From: Aspidapion aeneum
Lineage: Eukaryota > Arthropoda > Insecta > Coleoptera > Brentidae
Assembly: GCA_963576565.1 (NCBI GenBank)
Contig: OY755045.1
Location: forward strand, 36,786,667-36,850,666
Direction of reading: 5' to 3'
DNA length: 64,000 nucleotides
The position numbers were made by a program, and so were the translations under genes. The number at the start of each line of letters is the position of its first letter. Within the stretch, counting starts at the first letter, position 1. Of this stretch, positions 46,176 to 55,935 are shown in pieces. The notes under the pieces are model-generated. The model was not told the origin of the DNA and did no database searches. It saw only the letters and a program-made list of their open reading frames with translations.

Positions 46176-46221
46176 CTCAAATCTAACCAAACAGATTGCT
46201 CAAATCTAACCAAACAGATTG
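46176..46221. repeat. perfect 23-bp tandem duplication
   Basis: ctcaaatctaaccaaacaga plus ttg occurs twice in immediate succession (46176-46198, 46199-46221). Confidence 0.9.
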
Positions 46222-46329
46222 CAGAGGCACAATAACTCGTCTCGAAATTAAAATCCTGTACAACAATGGTTGTAAAACAATAATGGGGAAGAGTAGGGTA
46301 ACAGGGGGTATTTTCTCATGATTAATCTT

Positions 46330-46925
46330 CTTAATTTTTACTTATTGGCCTGTCCGCTTATTGCAGACATTTTGCCGGCGCAATTCGGTGGACACCAAGA
46401 TAATCTAACTCGAAGTCACTTGGTGCCGGGGACAATCGAAGCGCGGATCTGGGTCAAAATCTAGGGGGGGCGGGTAATAGTCGACGAAAAAATTATTTGT
46501 AATAAACATTTTTTTTCTAGGGGGGGGGGGGTAATTCTCCTTTTTTCCCTTTAATTATTAGTAAAAAGTGCATATTTTATTTTTTCAGAGGGGGAGGGGG
46601 TAATTACCCCGTTACCCCCCCTCAAATCCGCGCAATCACAACTCATTCACTCTCACATGAAGACCCAACGGGCCGTCCCGCCAAGCACCCCCACGGTAGG
46701 GAAGTTTCTTTTCCCAAGGAAGATTTTAATGGGACCATCCGTTTAACGTGACCTCCGAACCGCGGCCTTGTATTTACCATCAACCAAGACAGGCGTTACT
46801 CCCTACCTCCGGTAAATCTGTATTCACAAACGGTTAGTAGGTTCGAGTTTGTACTGGCAGGCATGGGAATTAAACCCACCGCCCTCTGATTGTAAAGCGG
46901 ATGCGCGCCCACTGAACCATCAGGG
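46330..46925 (-). mobile_element. tRNA-type SINE, split by a hAT MITE
   Basis: Read on the minus strand from about 46925, the sequence gccctgatggttcagtgggc resembles a tRNA 5' half with an A box. The segment ggtgggtttaattcccatgc resembles the T-arm/B box about 45 bases later. These are internal RNA polymerase III promoter elements. A GC-richer unrelated body follows down to about 46330. The hAT MITE at 46437-46634 interrupts the body. The anticodon region (ctttacaatc) is not in a convincing functional tRNA, so I call it a SINE rather than a tRNA gene. Confidence 0.6.
46437..46634 (-). mobile_element. hAT-type MITE, copy 3 (reversed), inside the SINE
   Basis: Reversed relative of 10746-10935: it begins cgaagcgcggatctgggtc and ends ctcaaatccgcgc. 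The terminal bases are altered and no clean 8-bp duplication is visible. G/C runs are longer than in the other copies. Confidence 0.65.
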
Positions 46926-47204
46926 CCCATATGATTTATCTTAAAATCTCAAACAGTTAGGAGCTACAGAGTACAGTGATACCATGAATTCAATGGGAAG
47001 AACGAAAGAGTGTGGGACCGGGAGCTAAGTATAAAATATTTAAAATTAAGAAGTTCGCGCGTTTTTTGGTGCAATTTCACTAAGTAAGATCAATAAATCT
47101 TTTTAATTGTAAATGATAAACATTTTCACCTTAACTAGGGGGTCTTGTCAATTCTTTTTTATATAGCAGACCTATGGGTAGTTGTACTGAATAAAATACT
47201 AAAA
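46926..47204. other. spacer, nothing recognised
   Basis: Non-coding; no repeat boundary identified between the SINE and the RT relic. Confidence 0.35.
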
Positions 47205-47693
47205 GAACAAATAATCCCAAACAACTGGAAAGAAACCATAAAGAGCAGACCTAAAAAATTATCGACCTATTACACCCCTTAATGTAATATTAACAGATAG
47301 ACTAACAACAAAATTTGACGGATATCAATCAAAGGAACAAGCAGGCTTCAGAAAAGGTTTCAGTACAGTTGACCACCTATTAACCATAAAAATCCTAATA
47401 AAACGAGCCAACGAATACAACATTCCACTTTTATAGACTTTGAAAAAGCTTTCGATAGCATTGAGCACTCGGCAGTAAAAGCATCTTTAATTAATAGCCG
47501 AATAGATCACAGGTACACAGATGTAATAGCCAATATATATAGCGAAGCAACAACATCAACAATACTTGAACCACCTAAGATATGCTGATGATATCGCCTC
47601 AATAACAGATAAGAAAGAAGAACTGATAAAAATGCTGGAAGAACTAGATGCAGCAGCTAAAAATATAGGCTTGAGTATGAACTACACTAAAAT
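47205..47693 (+). pseudogene. reverse transcriptase relic of a second RTE-like LINE
   Basis: Readable blocks: KEQIIPNNWKETIK, KNYRPITPLNVI, KEQAGFRKGFSTVDHLL, FIDFEKAFDSIEHSAVKASL, VIANIYSEATTSTI and LRYADDIASITDKKEELIKM. The segment between TTSTI and the YADD box is deleted, and frameshifts separate the blocks. The sequence differs from the RTE family at 32 and 40 kb, so this is another lineage. At 47694 it joins a reversed copy of the 16372-16670 repeat. Confidence 0.8.
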
Positions 47694-47881
47694 GGCACTG
47701 TGCCTAAGAGTCATTTGCAGCCGTAATAGCAAAGTTTTAAAAAATATTTCCAAACTAGTAAGAACTTTTCATTTTGAAATTTGTATTGGAGAACTTGGGT
47801 TTACTTTTATCTCAATTCCTTTTACGGAATGCAATTTTCGCGTACTTGGCTTTTTTTTACATGAAATGTTTTTGTTATGAT
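47694..47881. repeat. reversed copy of the 16.4-kb inverted-repeat element
   Basis: It shares ggcactgtgcctaagagtca, atttgtattggagaacttgg, ttttatctcaattcctttt and tacatgaaatgtttttgtta with the reverse complement of 16372-16560. Confidence 0.7.
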
Positions 47882-49403
47882 AGACTGTTTCGGAAAAATA
47901 TGGTTTTATGGTTTCTCCTTTTTGTCCGGATTTCCCCTATAAGCCACTCAAACATTCACGACACAAAATGCTAAAACAACAGCGCATCGCGGGCTGTGGA
48001 AACAACGCAACGGCTAAAAGGGCCTTGTTATTAAAATCTGGGGAATGCGGCGACTCGGTGAGACCTGCTGGCGACCACCAAAGAAGTTCTTGGATTTTTT
48101 CGGGTACCGATGACCCTTTTGGTCGGTCGTACCTGTGCACGTAGTTTTTAAAAAACAGGACACGTTCATTCAGTTTCAGCAATAATTTTTCACTTAGTTA
48201 GTAGTTTTATACGTTTTTTTAAATTTGTAAGTTTCTGTAAGATTCCTCGTGTTTTTCTTTTTTGTTTAATTTTATGAATATAAAAATAAGGTTTAAAAAA
48301 TTATTTTCCTTTAGTTTTACCTTCTTTAAAAGTTTGTAAAATGTTAACGAGTAAAGATAAAATCATTCTTCAAAAAATAAAAAAATCAGGAACATTTCCA
48401 ATAAAAGATTATTCCCCCAATAAATCTACCACAACTTTAGATAGCTTTGTTCTCTGTAAAATCGCTTTTGCCCCATTTGAAGGGGCAAGAGCGATTTCGG
48501 TCACCAACAAAAAAATAAATTTACAAAACATTCAGGGTTGCCGCTTTTTAATCAATAATTGTTTATTTAGTTAAAAACACTTATTAAATATATATATAAA
48601 TATTATAAAAAAAAGCTTTAAAATTCTGAATAAATTTAAAAAAACATTGCGTTCTAAAGCCGTACTAATAGAAAAAGTGGTTGCACTTGCCCCAACTCAC
48701 CTATTCATATAAAGATTTTCTCTCATATATTTTTTTTCCTATTCTATTAACGGGTTAACCTAATCTTTCAACCTAAAATACAGCCTGTATAAACGGCCAA
48801 AAAGTTATTCCTATTCAAAATGCGGTGTTTATTGAATTTCTTGCAAAAATTGTTGTGATGTTGCATTGACAGTATCTTTCTTTCTTACTAAATACGTGGC
48901 TGTATCCTGTGGTTCCTACATGTTTATAAAATTGAGCGCTCTTTTAACACAAAGACCTTTATAAGTTTTCAATACTAAAAAAGTGAGTCATCTTCCATTA
49001 AAATCCCAAATGACAAATTCCATTGCAATATATAGTCAGTGTGTATCAAGCCTACTTGTGGCAAATGGCATGTCGAAATAGTTATTTTTGCACCAAGGGC
49101 GTGATGAATATCATCATCATTTTTACCCGAACCCGACTGCTGATGCATAAGCTTGCAAAGCATTAAGGAGACTGAGCACAAAAAAAAAGCTTTGGTTCGA
49201 TCTGATCTATTAAGCTATGAGACTGAGGGCGAAACTGTTTTTCACTTTTATTTTATAATAATTGATTTAAGAATATTCACACTGTTAAATTGGCATCGTG
49301 GCATTTTAGAATTTTGCGACAAACAACCTCCCTATATAATTTGAAATTAAGCTCTATTAATTTAATGCTCTAAGATTTTTCGATATCTATGGTCGGCGTA
49401 GGT
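47882..49403. other. mostly unassigned DNA with a hairpin
   Basis: A perfect-but-one-base hairpin, aaatcgcttttgcccc / ggggcaagagcgattt, is at 48459-48497. 47980-48140 is GC-richer than its surroundings with open frames on both strands but no recognisable protein. 48341-48574 and 48975-49344 hold short open frames without a recognised domain. I report no gene. Confidence 0.4.
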
Positions 49404-49455
49404 AGAGTCCCTGTATGTTGACATATATCCAAATATGTCAACATACAGGGACTCT
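49404..49455. repeat. 52-bp perfect hairpin with flanking 11-bp direct repeats
   Basis: The arms agagtccctgtatgttgaca plus tat and the exact complement (49404-49426, 49433-49455) enclose a 6-base loop. ggcgtaggtag lies at 49395-49405 and again at 49457-49467. It looks like an inserted palindrome with a target duplication that overlaps the arm by two bases, or a templated duplication event. Confidence 0.85.
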
Positions 49456-49489
49456 AGGCGTAGGTAGGATATATGTTATGACTTCTATA

Positions 49490-49805
49490 CAGGGTTGCCA
49501 ACTTTAGGGAAATTTTTGGGAGATTTAGGGAATTTTAGAGAAATTTGGAGAGTTTCAAAATATTTTTTTTCTTGAATTAAATTTATGGTTCCAATTAATT
49601 AATTAAATAATTTTTTTTGGAATGCCTAAAAAAATGTTACAATTTAAGGGGACACTAAAGGATTTCCAAAAAAATGTACTTTAATTAATTAATTGAAACA
49701 CTAAATTTAAACAAATATAAATGCTAATTTTAAACTCTCTAAATTTCCCTAAAATTTCCAAAACCAGCGTAAAACAAGGAAAATTTCCTAAAGTTCAAAA
49801 CCCTG
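49490..49805. mobile_element. TIR element with cagggttgccaactttaggg ends, TA target
   Basis: The left end cagggttgccaactttaggg and the right end (reversed) cagggttttgaactttagga are about 26 bp, adjacent to TA (49488-49489, 49806-49807). Words of the form agggaaattt recur inside both ends. A related fragment lies at 53020-53105. Non-coding. Confidence 0.7.
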
Positions 49806-50428
49806 TATTTTGGTGAACAGGTTAAAGATGATTTTTACCCAAAAGCAGTACGGCGAAAGAAAGGGTAATGTTTTTCGCTTGGGATATGTCTGTATGTTTA
49901 TGTCGCGCTAGATGCTAACTGATGCTACTGATCCTGAATGCATGGCACCATAAACGTTATTTCTGCACACGCTTGAAGATTTTTTTCCCATACCATTTTA
50001 CTAGTTCCCCCTTCCATCTCCATCACTCCTTTCCGTCCCCTTATTAGTATTAGTTGTAGCTATAACTTTCACAAATATGGAGCAATTTCAAAAATTCTTT
50101 CTGCACACCCTTTAAGACTTTTTCAACACCATTTTACTAGTTCCCCTCTCCCTTTCCCCACCCCACCTTCACCGCAGCCCACGAGAAAGACCGGCCCGGG
50201 CGCGGAAATATCACGTGACTGTAGGAGGGTCACTCACAGCTGTCATTATAAAACATGTGTGTTTTCAGTTTTGGTATGTTTGTTTACGTCGATTTTTTTT
50301 TAATTCGGGCACGAATTTTATCAAAGTTATTAAAATAAGGCAGCCCACGAAAAAGACTGTCGTGATCTGCGTTAAAATAATTAATGGCTAATGAGTAAAT
50401 TAAAAAGAAAATACCTATAAGATAAACA
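49806..50428. other. non-coding with a local 60-bp duplication
   Basis: The segment 'ttctgcacac.cttgaagatttttt...accattttactagttcccc' occurs at about 49963-50010 and 50098-50145. Likely flank or part of the P-like element beginning nearby. Confidence 0.4.
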
Positions 50429-50601
50429 ATGCCGCGAACGTATAGTGTTGTTAGTTGTCGATCCAACTATATAACTAAAACCGAATATGTGTCAACTTTT
50501 AATTTGCCAGTGGATAAACAAATGCATAAAATTTGGTTGCGAAAAACTCCTAATGATTCAAGTATCTTAAAACGTCCACAAGTTTGCATCAAACATTTTC
50601 C

Positions 50602-51650
50602 TAGTAGTAGTAGTAGTAGTAGTGTGGGGTAGGCTCTAGGCCTGGCGACTAGGCACATGAAGCGCCCTTTTCGCCAACCCCCGGGCATCCCCCCTACTGC
50701 GTCCTTACCTCGCTAAGGAATCTGCCCGTCTTCTGTATAAAGGCCAGAATATCGGGCCACCTCAGATTCAGAAGGTCCTCCGTCTCAAAGGCCTCCTCTT
50801 CGAATACCTCTCTTCTTGCCTCCTTGTATGCTTCACATGATGAGAGAAAATGCGCCAAGGTCTCGTCCTCGGCCCAACATCGCTCGCACGTCGCGTCCTC
50901 CTTCACTCTCATCTTTGCCAGGTGTCCTAGGACGCAGTGTCCAATCAGGACTCCCACTATGGCTCCCACCTCTCTTCTTGTTCTACGGAGCAGCCAGTCC
51001 TTACGGGATTTGCTGTAGCCTGTCACATACTCCTTCGCCTGTCTGGCGTTTCCTGTGTTGGTCCACTCCCTTTGTATCTCTTTCTGGGTCCACTTTGTTA
51101 GGGCCGACTTCATTTGCCCTCTTGTGAGCCCCAGGAACGGTTCTGGCCCGACGCATTTCTGCTGGGATCCTCCCCTGGCGAGTCTGTCCGCTTTCTCGTT
51201 TCCGGGGACTCCCACGTGACCTGGGACCCATACGAGCTCTACCTCACTTACGCCGGCCAATTCCTGAAGTGCATCCGCACACTCCTGCACCAAACCTGCG
51301 GACATGGTTGGTTTACACAGTGCTTTCAGCGCAGCTTGACTGTCTGAACAGATGCAGAGGCGTTTTCCTGTTTCGTTCCTAATTTCTTCCTCCCATGTTA
51401 ACGCCAGTATAGCGTAAACCTCTGCCTGGAAGACTGTTGCATTGGATCCCAGCGGGTAGCTTTTTCCAATGCTCTTGCTTTCCACGTACACTCCTGCACC
51501 GGTCGAATTCCGGTCTGTCAGCCTTGATCCGTCTGTATAGCAGACCGTGGCGGCGCTAAGGAGTTCAACTCCGTCCTCCTTCCATGCATCCCTTGGTGGT
51601 ATGGTTCCTAACGAGCAGGTTATTTGGTTTGTTAACTGTGTTGTAAATGG
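50602..51650 (-). mobile_element. RNase H-bearing LINE (I/LOA type), 5'-truncated
   Basis: The 3' end is the (TAG/CTA)n tail at 50602-50623, placed right after the THAP codons CIKHFP. A GC-rich coding region follows towards 51650. Its base composition is far richer in G+C than the surroundings. A decayed relative with the same tail is at 12270-12801. The 5' boundary is approximate because I found no target duplication. Confidence 0.8.
50694..51620 (-). CDS. LINE ORF2 C-terminal part: RNase H and zinc-knuckle region
   Basis: The frame is open for about 308 codons from 51620 to the stop at 50694, and continues from the truncated 5' side, so there is no native start. RNase H degrades the RNA strand of RNA:DNA hybrids during retrotransposition. 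All four acidic positions are visible in order: CYTDGSRL, FQAEVYAI, CSDSQAAL and GNEKADRLA. The C-terminal region has CERCWAEDETLAHFLSSC, a CCHC-type knuckle typical of R1/I/LOA-group ORF2. No stop or frameshift interrupts this part, which suggests a fairly young insertion, unlike the 12-kb copy. Confidence 0.85.
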   Translation of the reverse strand, partial: TCSLGTIPPRDAWKEDGVELLSAATVCYTDGSRLTDRNSTGAGVYVESKSIGKSYPLGSNATVFQAEVYAILALTWEEEIRNETGKRLCICSDSQAALKALCKPTMSAGLVQECADALQELAGVSEVELVWVPGHVGVPGNEKADRLARGGSQQKCVGPEPFLGLTRGQMKSALTKWTQKEIQREWTNTGNARQAKEYVTGYSKSRKDWLLRRTRREVGAIVGVLIGHCVLGHLAKMRVKEDATCERCWAEDETLAHFLSSCEAYKEARREVFEEEAFETEDLLNLRWPDILAFIQKTGRFLSEVRTQ

Positions 51651-52320
51651 AGAGCTAAAAAATGTTAAATGTCAAAGACCCAAATGAACAGAAAATGATG
51701 TACCTACGATTTTTAAAAATGTTCCAAAATACCTAAGTAGACAACTGTTCGATTAGCTGATGTCGAGAGGCAACAAATGGAAACTGCAATACAAGAAAGT
51801 CTTGAAACACTTCAAGCTCATAAGAAATCAAAGTTTTATCAAATATTGAGGACATTTCAAAATTTTATTGTTCTATCTAATACTAAAATAAATAAAAATT
51901 GGATTTTAACCCAAGAACGTGACATAGTCTGCCTGTGCCTGATGACATTTTGAACAATAGTGAGAGTGAAAAATGTGTTCAGTTGTCATTTCTTATTGAA
52001 CAATTAGGTCACTTGAAAAGGTCACCTGAGAATTGAAGATATTGTGGATACACTTTAATGTTGGCTACATCTTTGTTTATCCAGTCATCCAGTGCATACA
52101 TGTCAATTTACAAAACTAAGGTAATATGTCTTCTGCACCCTCGCAATATTAAAAAACTGATTTGTAAAATATCGTTAACAGATAGTAATCTCTCCGGTAG
52201 TGTGCAAATCAGCTTTTAAAAGAACATGAGTTGGTAGTTAACTTACACATTGATGAAATATATATTAAACTTTGTCACAAGACAAAGAAAAATTTTTAAA
52301 CTTAAAGGTTAGGTTTGTTA

Positions 52321-53246
52321 TGTCCAATTTTAAAAGACTTGTATAGATTTGAAGTAACTAACGATATTATGTACCTAATATATGTACCTGAAGATATTAG
52401 AGTGCAAATTTTATATAATTTCTTATTTTATAGATTCAGTTCTTTTATCTTTTATATGAGAACAAACAAATTTGGTCAATTTATTTAAATTGTGTAAAAA
52501 CACATAATATATTAAGCAATACAATAAGAATTCTGGAACTCCTAAGATCACGTGACCGCCGACTTGCTTATAACGCGCCATGGCCGGTCTTTATCGTTGG
52601 CTGCGATCTTCACTCAATGTTTGTAGAAACGCACCTATCTACCCCTTGGGCATAGTTCAATGTTTGACACAAATGCTTGATTTAGGTAATAATTAGGTGA
52701 TTTAGTTAAATTAATGGCTGATTAAGAATTAAACCTAAAACATGGAAATAAAAAAAACATCCAACTGCTAAATCTACTTGTACCTACAAGTCGCAGTTGG
52801 GTACAAAATTACCCAATAACCTGATGAAAATACGAAACTGTATAATTTTGTAAGTGCGCCTTGGGCATCAAAACAAAAGTTGAAGCATGTCGTACATTAT
52901 AGGTATACCTATCAATTTTGTACCCAACCCAAAAAAATTATTGACCAATTTCTAGTTGTCCAAAAAAATTCATTTTAAGGATGACAATAAAGGATTTCCG
53001 AAAAAAACTACTTTTCCTACCCATCCAGGAACGCCAATTTTTAAAACTAGGGAAATCTAGGGAAATTTTAAAGCTCGTTTAGGGAATTTTTCACAAAAAT
53101 AGTAGGAAACGCTGCTTCTATGACCCATCAATCTCGCGGGTACGGACTGAATAAACGGGAGTAAACATACATCTAGTCCAATTTAAGAAAAATATTTAAT
53201 ATCGTTGTCAAAACGAGCAATACAACAGAAAACGGTACTAGATACT
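52321..53246. other. non-coding spacer with a repeat fragment
   Basis: 53015-53105 holds a diverged fragment of the 49490 element (aggaacgccaatttttaaaact, ctagggaaatctagggaaatt). The rest is AT-rich and unassigned. It separates the P-like relic from the 3' end of the paraplegin gene. Confidence 0.4.
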
Positions 53247-53252
53247 TTTATT
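53247..53252 (-). terminator. Spg7: polyadenylation signal of the paraplegin gene
   Basis: Minus-strand AATAAA, 78 bases past the stop codon. It is the first such hexamer downstream of the last exon. Assignment is by position. Confidence 0.55.
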
Positions 53253-53329
53253 TACACAAAATAAAATTGAATACTAAAAATTAGGAAACCTACCTTAAAC
53301 TAAAAATTTCATCACTATATGTTCTTTGT

Positions 53330-53431
53330 CTAAGCGTGTGGGGGCGATGTATTATCCGAAGCTGCGATATCTTTTGATGGGGTCTCCGTGGGAGGTGGTG
53401 GTCCTCCACCCGATTGTTGAATGACAGATTC
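53330..53431 (-). CDS. Spg7: paraplegin homologue, last coding exon
   Basis: The minus-strand acceptor CCTCAG precedes GAATCTGTC; the exon encodes ESVIQQSGGGPPPPTETPSK and a short Ser/Pro tail before TAG at 53332-53330. The tail is low-complexity and acidic/proline-rich, as expected after the conserved protease domain of this family. It joins in phase 0 to the exon ending DPAQFE at 55571. A palindrome (53478-53587) lies about 50 bases upstream of the acceptor. Confidence 0.75.
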   Translation of the reverse strand, partial: ESVIQQSGGGPPPPTETPSKDIAASDNTSPPHA

Positions 53432-53477
53432 CTGAGGAAAGCAACTAGTTTAAACAGTGGTTTACAACTAGATATGT

Positions 53478-53587
53478 ATTCTATAAACAAAAACTTATCT
53501 GGGTATAAACCAGTATAAAGGATTTTCTAATTTAAAAAAAATCCTTAATAGTGGCGTTATACCCAGATAAAGTTTTGCTTGTAGAAT
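53478..53587. repeat. hairpin in the last paraplegin intron
   Basis: The arms attctataaacaaaaactta plus tctgggtataa and a near-complement (53478-53508, 53557-53587; about 28 of 31 pair). The loop is 48 bases. It lies just upstream of the last exon's acceptor, in the region where a branch point is expected. A related unpaired copy is at 41615-41770. Confidence 0.75.
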
Positions 53588-53906
53588 GTATCCGCCACAA
53601 ACATATAGATTTTGTTTAGATATGCATTATCGACTGATCAGACACACACAGAATCTGCACTTTTTGTAAGATGGAAAGTTCAAAAATTAGAAAAAAGAGC
53701 TGGAGGGAAGTAAAAATAAAAGAGAATATTTGTGAAATGCAAGAGAAAACTCTACCGTGCCAAGGCAAAAGAGTGTACTGGCAAAAATATAATTTTGATA
53801 TTTTCGAGGTTTTAGTTTTTTTGCTGCCATTCTTACAATTTTCATAGATTCCCTAAAAACTTCAAATAGACGTTTTTTTAAACCATTTAGCCACTCTGGA
53901 CATATA

Positions 53907-54501
53907 CAGTGAAACGTCCTATAAGCGGACACTCAGGGTTTGGTCGATTTTGTCCGCTTATTGGAAATGTCCGCTGATGAGGGGGAACTGCGAAATTTTA
54001 ATATATATTTATTAACAATTTCCGCTGCTTGAGTCCGATATTAAATTTTTCAGCGATCTTTCGTGCTGATAAATGATGTTTCTCCGAAATGTTAACAACT
54101 TCCATTTTTTCACTTAAACTAAGAAATTTTTTACTAGGCGCAATTTCAAAGAGATCTATTACTACTCAACTGAACAACTAAAATAAAACACAGCAGTCCC
54201 GCCGAATAAAATATTTTGTAAATACGACAGAAGTATTAAGTATCCGCGTTAAAACGGAAAAAGGTAATTATCCGACTCCAGAGTGCGTTGTTGCCAACAT
54301 ACTACATAATATTATTGCCCATGTCGTGCAGAGCTCCGTCCCGTTGTCAGAGGTTTCCGTCCAGTTAAGGGAGGTTTCAGAATTTTCGAATCAAAAAAAA
54401 ATTACATGTAAAGAAATAGGGAAAAGCTTGGTTCTAACAAATTTGTCCGGCTAAAGGGAGTGTCCGCTTAATAGAGGTGTCCGCAAGGAGAGGTTTCACT
54501 G
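53907..54501 (-). mobile_element. Tigger/pogo-like DNA transposon remnant with transposase N-terminus
   Basis: The ends cagtgaaacgtcctataagc and (reversed) cagtgaaacctctccttgcg are flanked by TA (53905-53906, 54502-54503). Minus-strand translation from about 54148 gives APSKKFLSLSEKMEVVNISE and KHHLSARKIAEKFNI, then after a one-base frame change TQAAEIVNKYILKF. This is the N-terminal helix-turn-helix (CENP-B/Psq type) of pogo/Tigger transposases. The rest of the transposase is deleted, leaving a 595-bp internal-deletion derivative. It sits in a paraplegin intron. Confidence 0.8.
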
Positions 54502-54812
54502 TATACCTCATTTCGGTTACAAAAAAAGAAAATCGGTTTTCCTGAACGGAACAAAACACTCTTTTACTTGAAAAAACAAAGCAAACATTTGACAAATATT
54601 CTTTTGCCTCTGTATAACCCTCGAAGAGAAAAAAAAAGACAGCTATACAGACAGTTCCGTGTGTCCACATTTGTGATAGTTAAAAACTAAAAATTTTACC
54701 CAAATAAGTGTTCCACTCAGCCAGTTTGAATTGCATTCAATATTTGCCGTTTTTTTCTTTGGTTATGGTCATTTTCTATTCTAATATTCTAATTGTGTCA
54801 TTTCCTAGAAAT

Positions 54813-55275
54813 CATTGGGCTAGATATACAGTGTGTACAATTGAACATATTTCCCATGGTATCCTTTAATCTGAGTATGAATTTGTAGGTATTAAATTAC
54901 CCTACAAGACTACAAGATCATACGAAATCATTTTGATGGGGCGCGGAATGAAACGTAGTTGTTAAAAACAAGCCAATTCAAAAGCATTTTTAAAAAAATC
55001 GGTTTCTGAAAAACAAACAGTTTTTGAATAGATTTTTTTTTTAATCTTTTGAAAAAAAAATTCCAACAGAAAATTTTTCGACAGAAAGGTTCTCAAAAAC
55101 ATTTTTTTGAAACCTATGTTTTCGAAATTCTGAAACTTCTGTTTTTTCCACAAATCATTGGGCTAGATATACAGCATGTACAATTGAACATATTTCCCAG
55201 GGCATCTATCAATCTGAGTATAAATTTTTAGGTATTAAATTACCCTACAAGGCTACAAGATCATGCGAAATGAAA
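54813..55275. repeat. direct duplication of ~120 bp, 341 bp apart
   Basis: cattgggctagatatacag, gtacaattgaacatatttccc and taccctacaag.ctacaagatcat occur at 54813-54935 and 55154-55275, about 90% alike. Between them are T- and A-rich runs. This is an intronic local duplication in the paraplegin gene. Confidence 0.75.
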
Positions 55276-55570
55276 TTTTTTCGCAAAACAATATTTTTAA
55301 AAAAAATCGCACAATTACGACGGAAAAGTTTTCAAAAACATTTTTTGGAACTCATTTTTTTGATTTCTTGAAACACATTTGTTTCGAAAACGAGTAGTTT
55401 TTCTTTTATTTATTAAAAAAAGTGGTTTTTAAAAAATTGTTTTTTTATAAAAAATTATTTAAAAAAGGTGCTTTTCTAAAAAAATATTTTTTTTTATTAT
55501 TACATGTGCTTGTCGCTTTAAGGCTTTAAACGTTCAAATGGTTAAATCTGTGAAATGAAGATATATTTAC

Positions 55571-55681
55571 CTCAAACTGTGCCGGATCTATGAGCTTCTT
55601 TTTTCCAAAAGGGGGTGGACCAAGCAATTTCTCAACATCGTCGTAATTAAGGGTTTCTTTTTTTATGAGGTTTTCGGCTAG
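55571..55681 (-). CDS. Spg7: paraplegin homologue exon (LAENLIKKE...DPAQFE)
   Basis: 37 codons between a TTACAG acceptor (ending at 55682) and a GTAAAT donor. The peptide LAENLIKKETLNYDDVEKLL is followed by GPPPFGKKKLIDPAQFE. The GPPPxGxKK segment at the end of the M41 domain is what separates paraplegin from the related AFG3L2 (GPRPF). Both borders are phase 0. It is part of the helical C-terminal domain that packs the protease ring. Confidence 0.85.
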
Positions 55682-55772
55682 CTGTAATTTAAAATCAATA
55701 AAAAAACAATTTGGATTGTTCTTTGTTTAAAACTCGTAGACAATGATTGAGTAGAAATAATATTTTAAACTT

Positions 55773-55935
55773 CCATTGTCAAGACATTTATTTTAAATAC
55801 GTTAAAACGTTTTGGTTACTGAGTATCTCTAACCGTTTTCAGGTGTAAAACTGTTTTACACTTCAAAACGGTTAGATATACTTACTAACCGAAACGTCGT
55901 TTATAAAATAAATAAAGACAATGGAGGTCCGAAAT
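55773..55935. repeat. hairpin repeat with cgaaacgtc arms; second end at 63962
   Basis: The left arm ccattgtcaagacatttatt with cgttttggttactgagtat is mirrored by taccgaaacgtcgttt and aataaataaagacaatgg. A short central palindrome (gtgtaaaactgttttacac) fills the loop. The same arm starts again at the window end (63962-64000: atttcggacttccattgtct), so the repeat is dispersed. It resembles the foldback at 18903 in its gacgtttcgg motif. Confidence 0.65.

Larger units (their letters stand above)
50429..52320 (+). pseudogene. P-like (THAP-domain) transposase remnant, split by a LINE
   Basis: From ATG 50429 the frame reads MPRTYSVVSCRSNY, VSTFNLPVDKQMHKIWL, and VCIKHFP. This is the THAP zinc-finger layout (MPRxC..C, W, C..H, F). 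The first zinc ligand is Tyr5 instead of Cys. After the LINE insertion (50602-51650) the frame resumes with NDVPTIFKNVPKYLS, the usual segment after a THAP domain. Much later ELVVNLHIDEIYIKLCHK (near 52240) matches the acidic catalytic region of P/THAP9-type transposases. Stops and frameshifts occur throughout. THAP plus this catalytic block indicates a P-superfamily DNA transposon rather than a host THAP protein. No terminal inverted repeats were located. Confidence 0.7.

Noticed and set aside
46850..46925. A functional tRNA gene on the minus strand
   Set aside because: The A- and B-box-like segments are there, but the cloverleaf arms do not pair convincingly and the sequence continues into a repeat body, so a SINE is more likely.
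50816..51347. Plus-strand frames opposite the RNase H coding region
   Set aside because: They are antisense shadows of the minus-strand LINE ORF.
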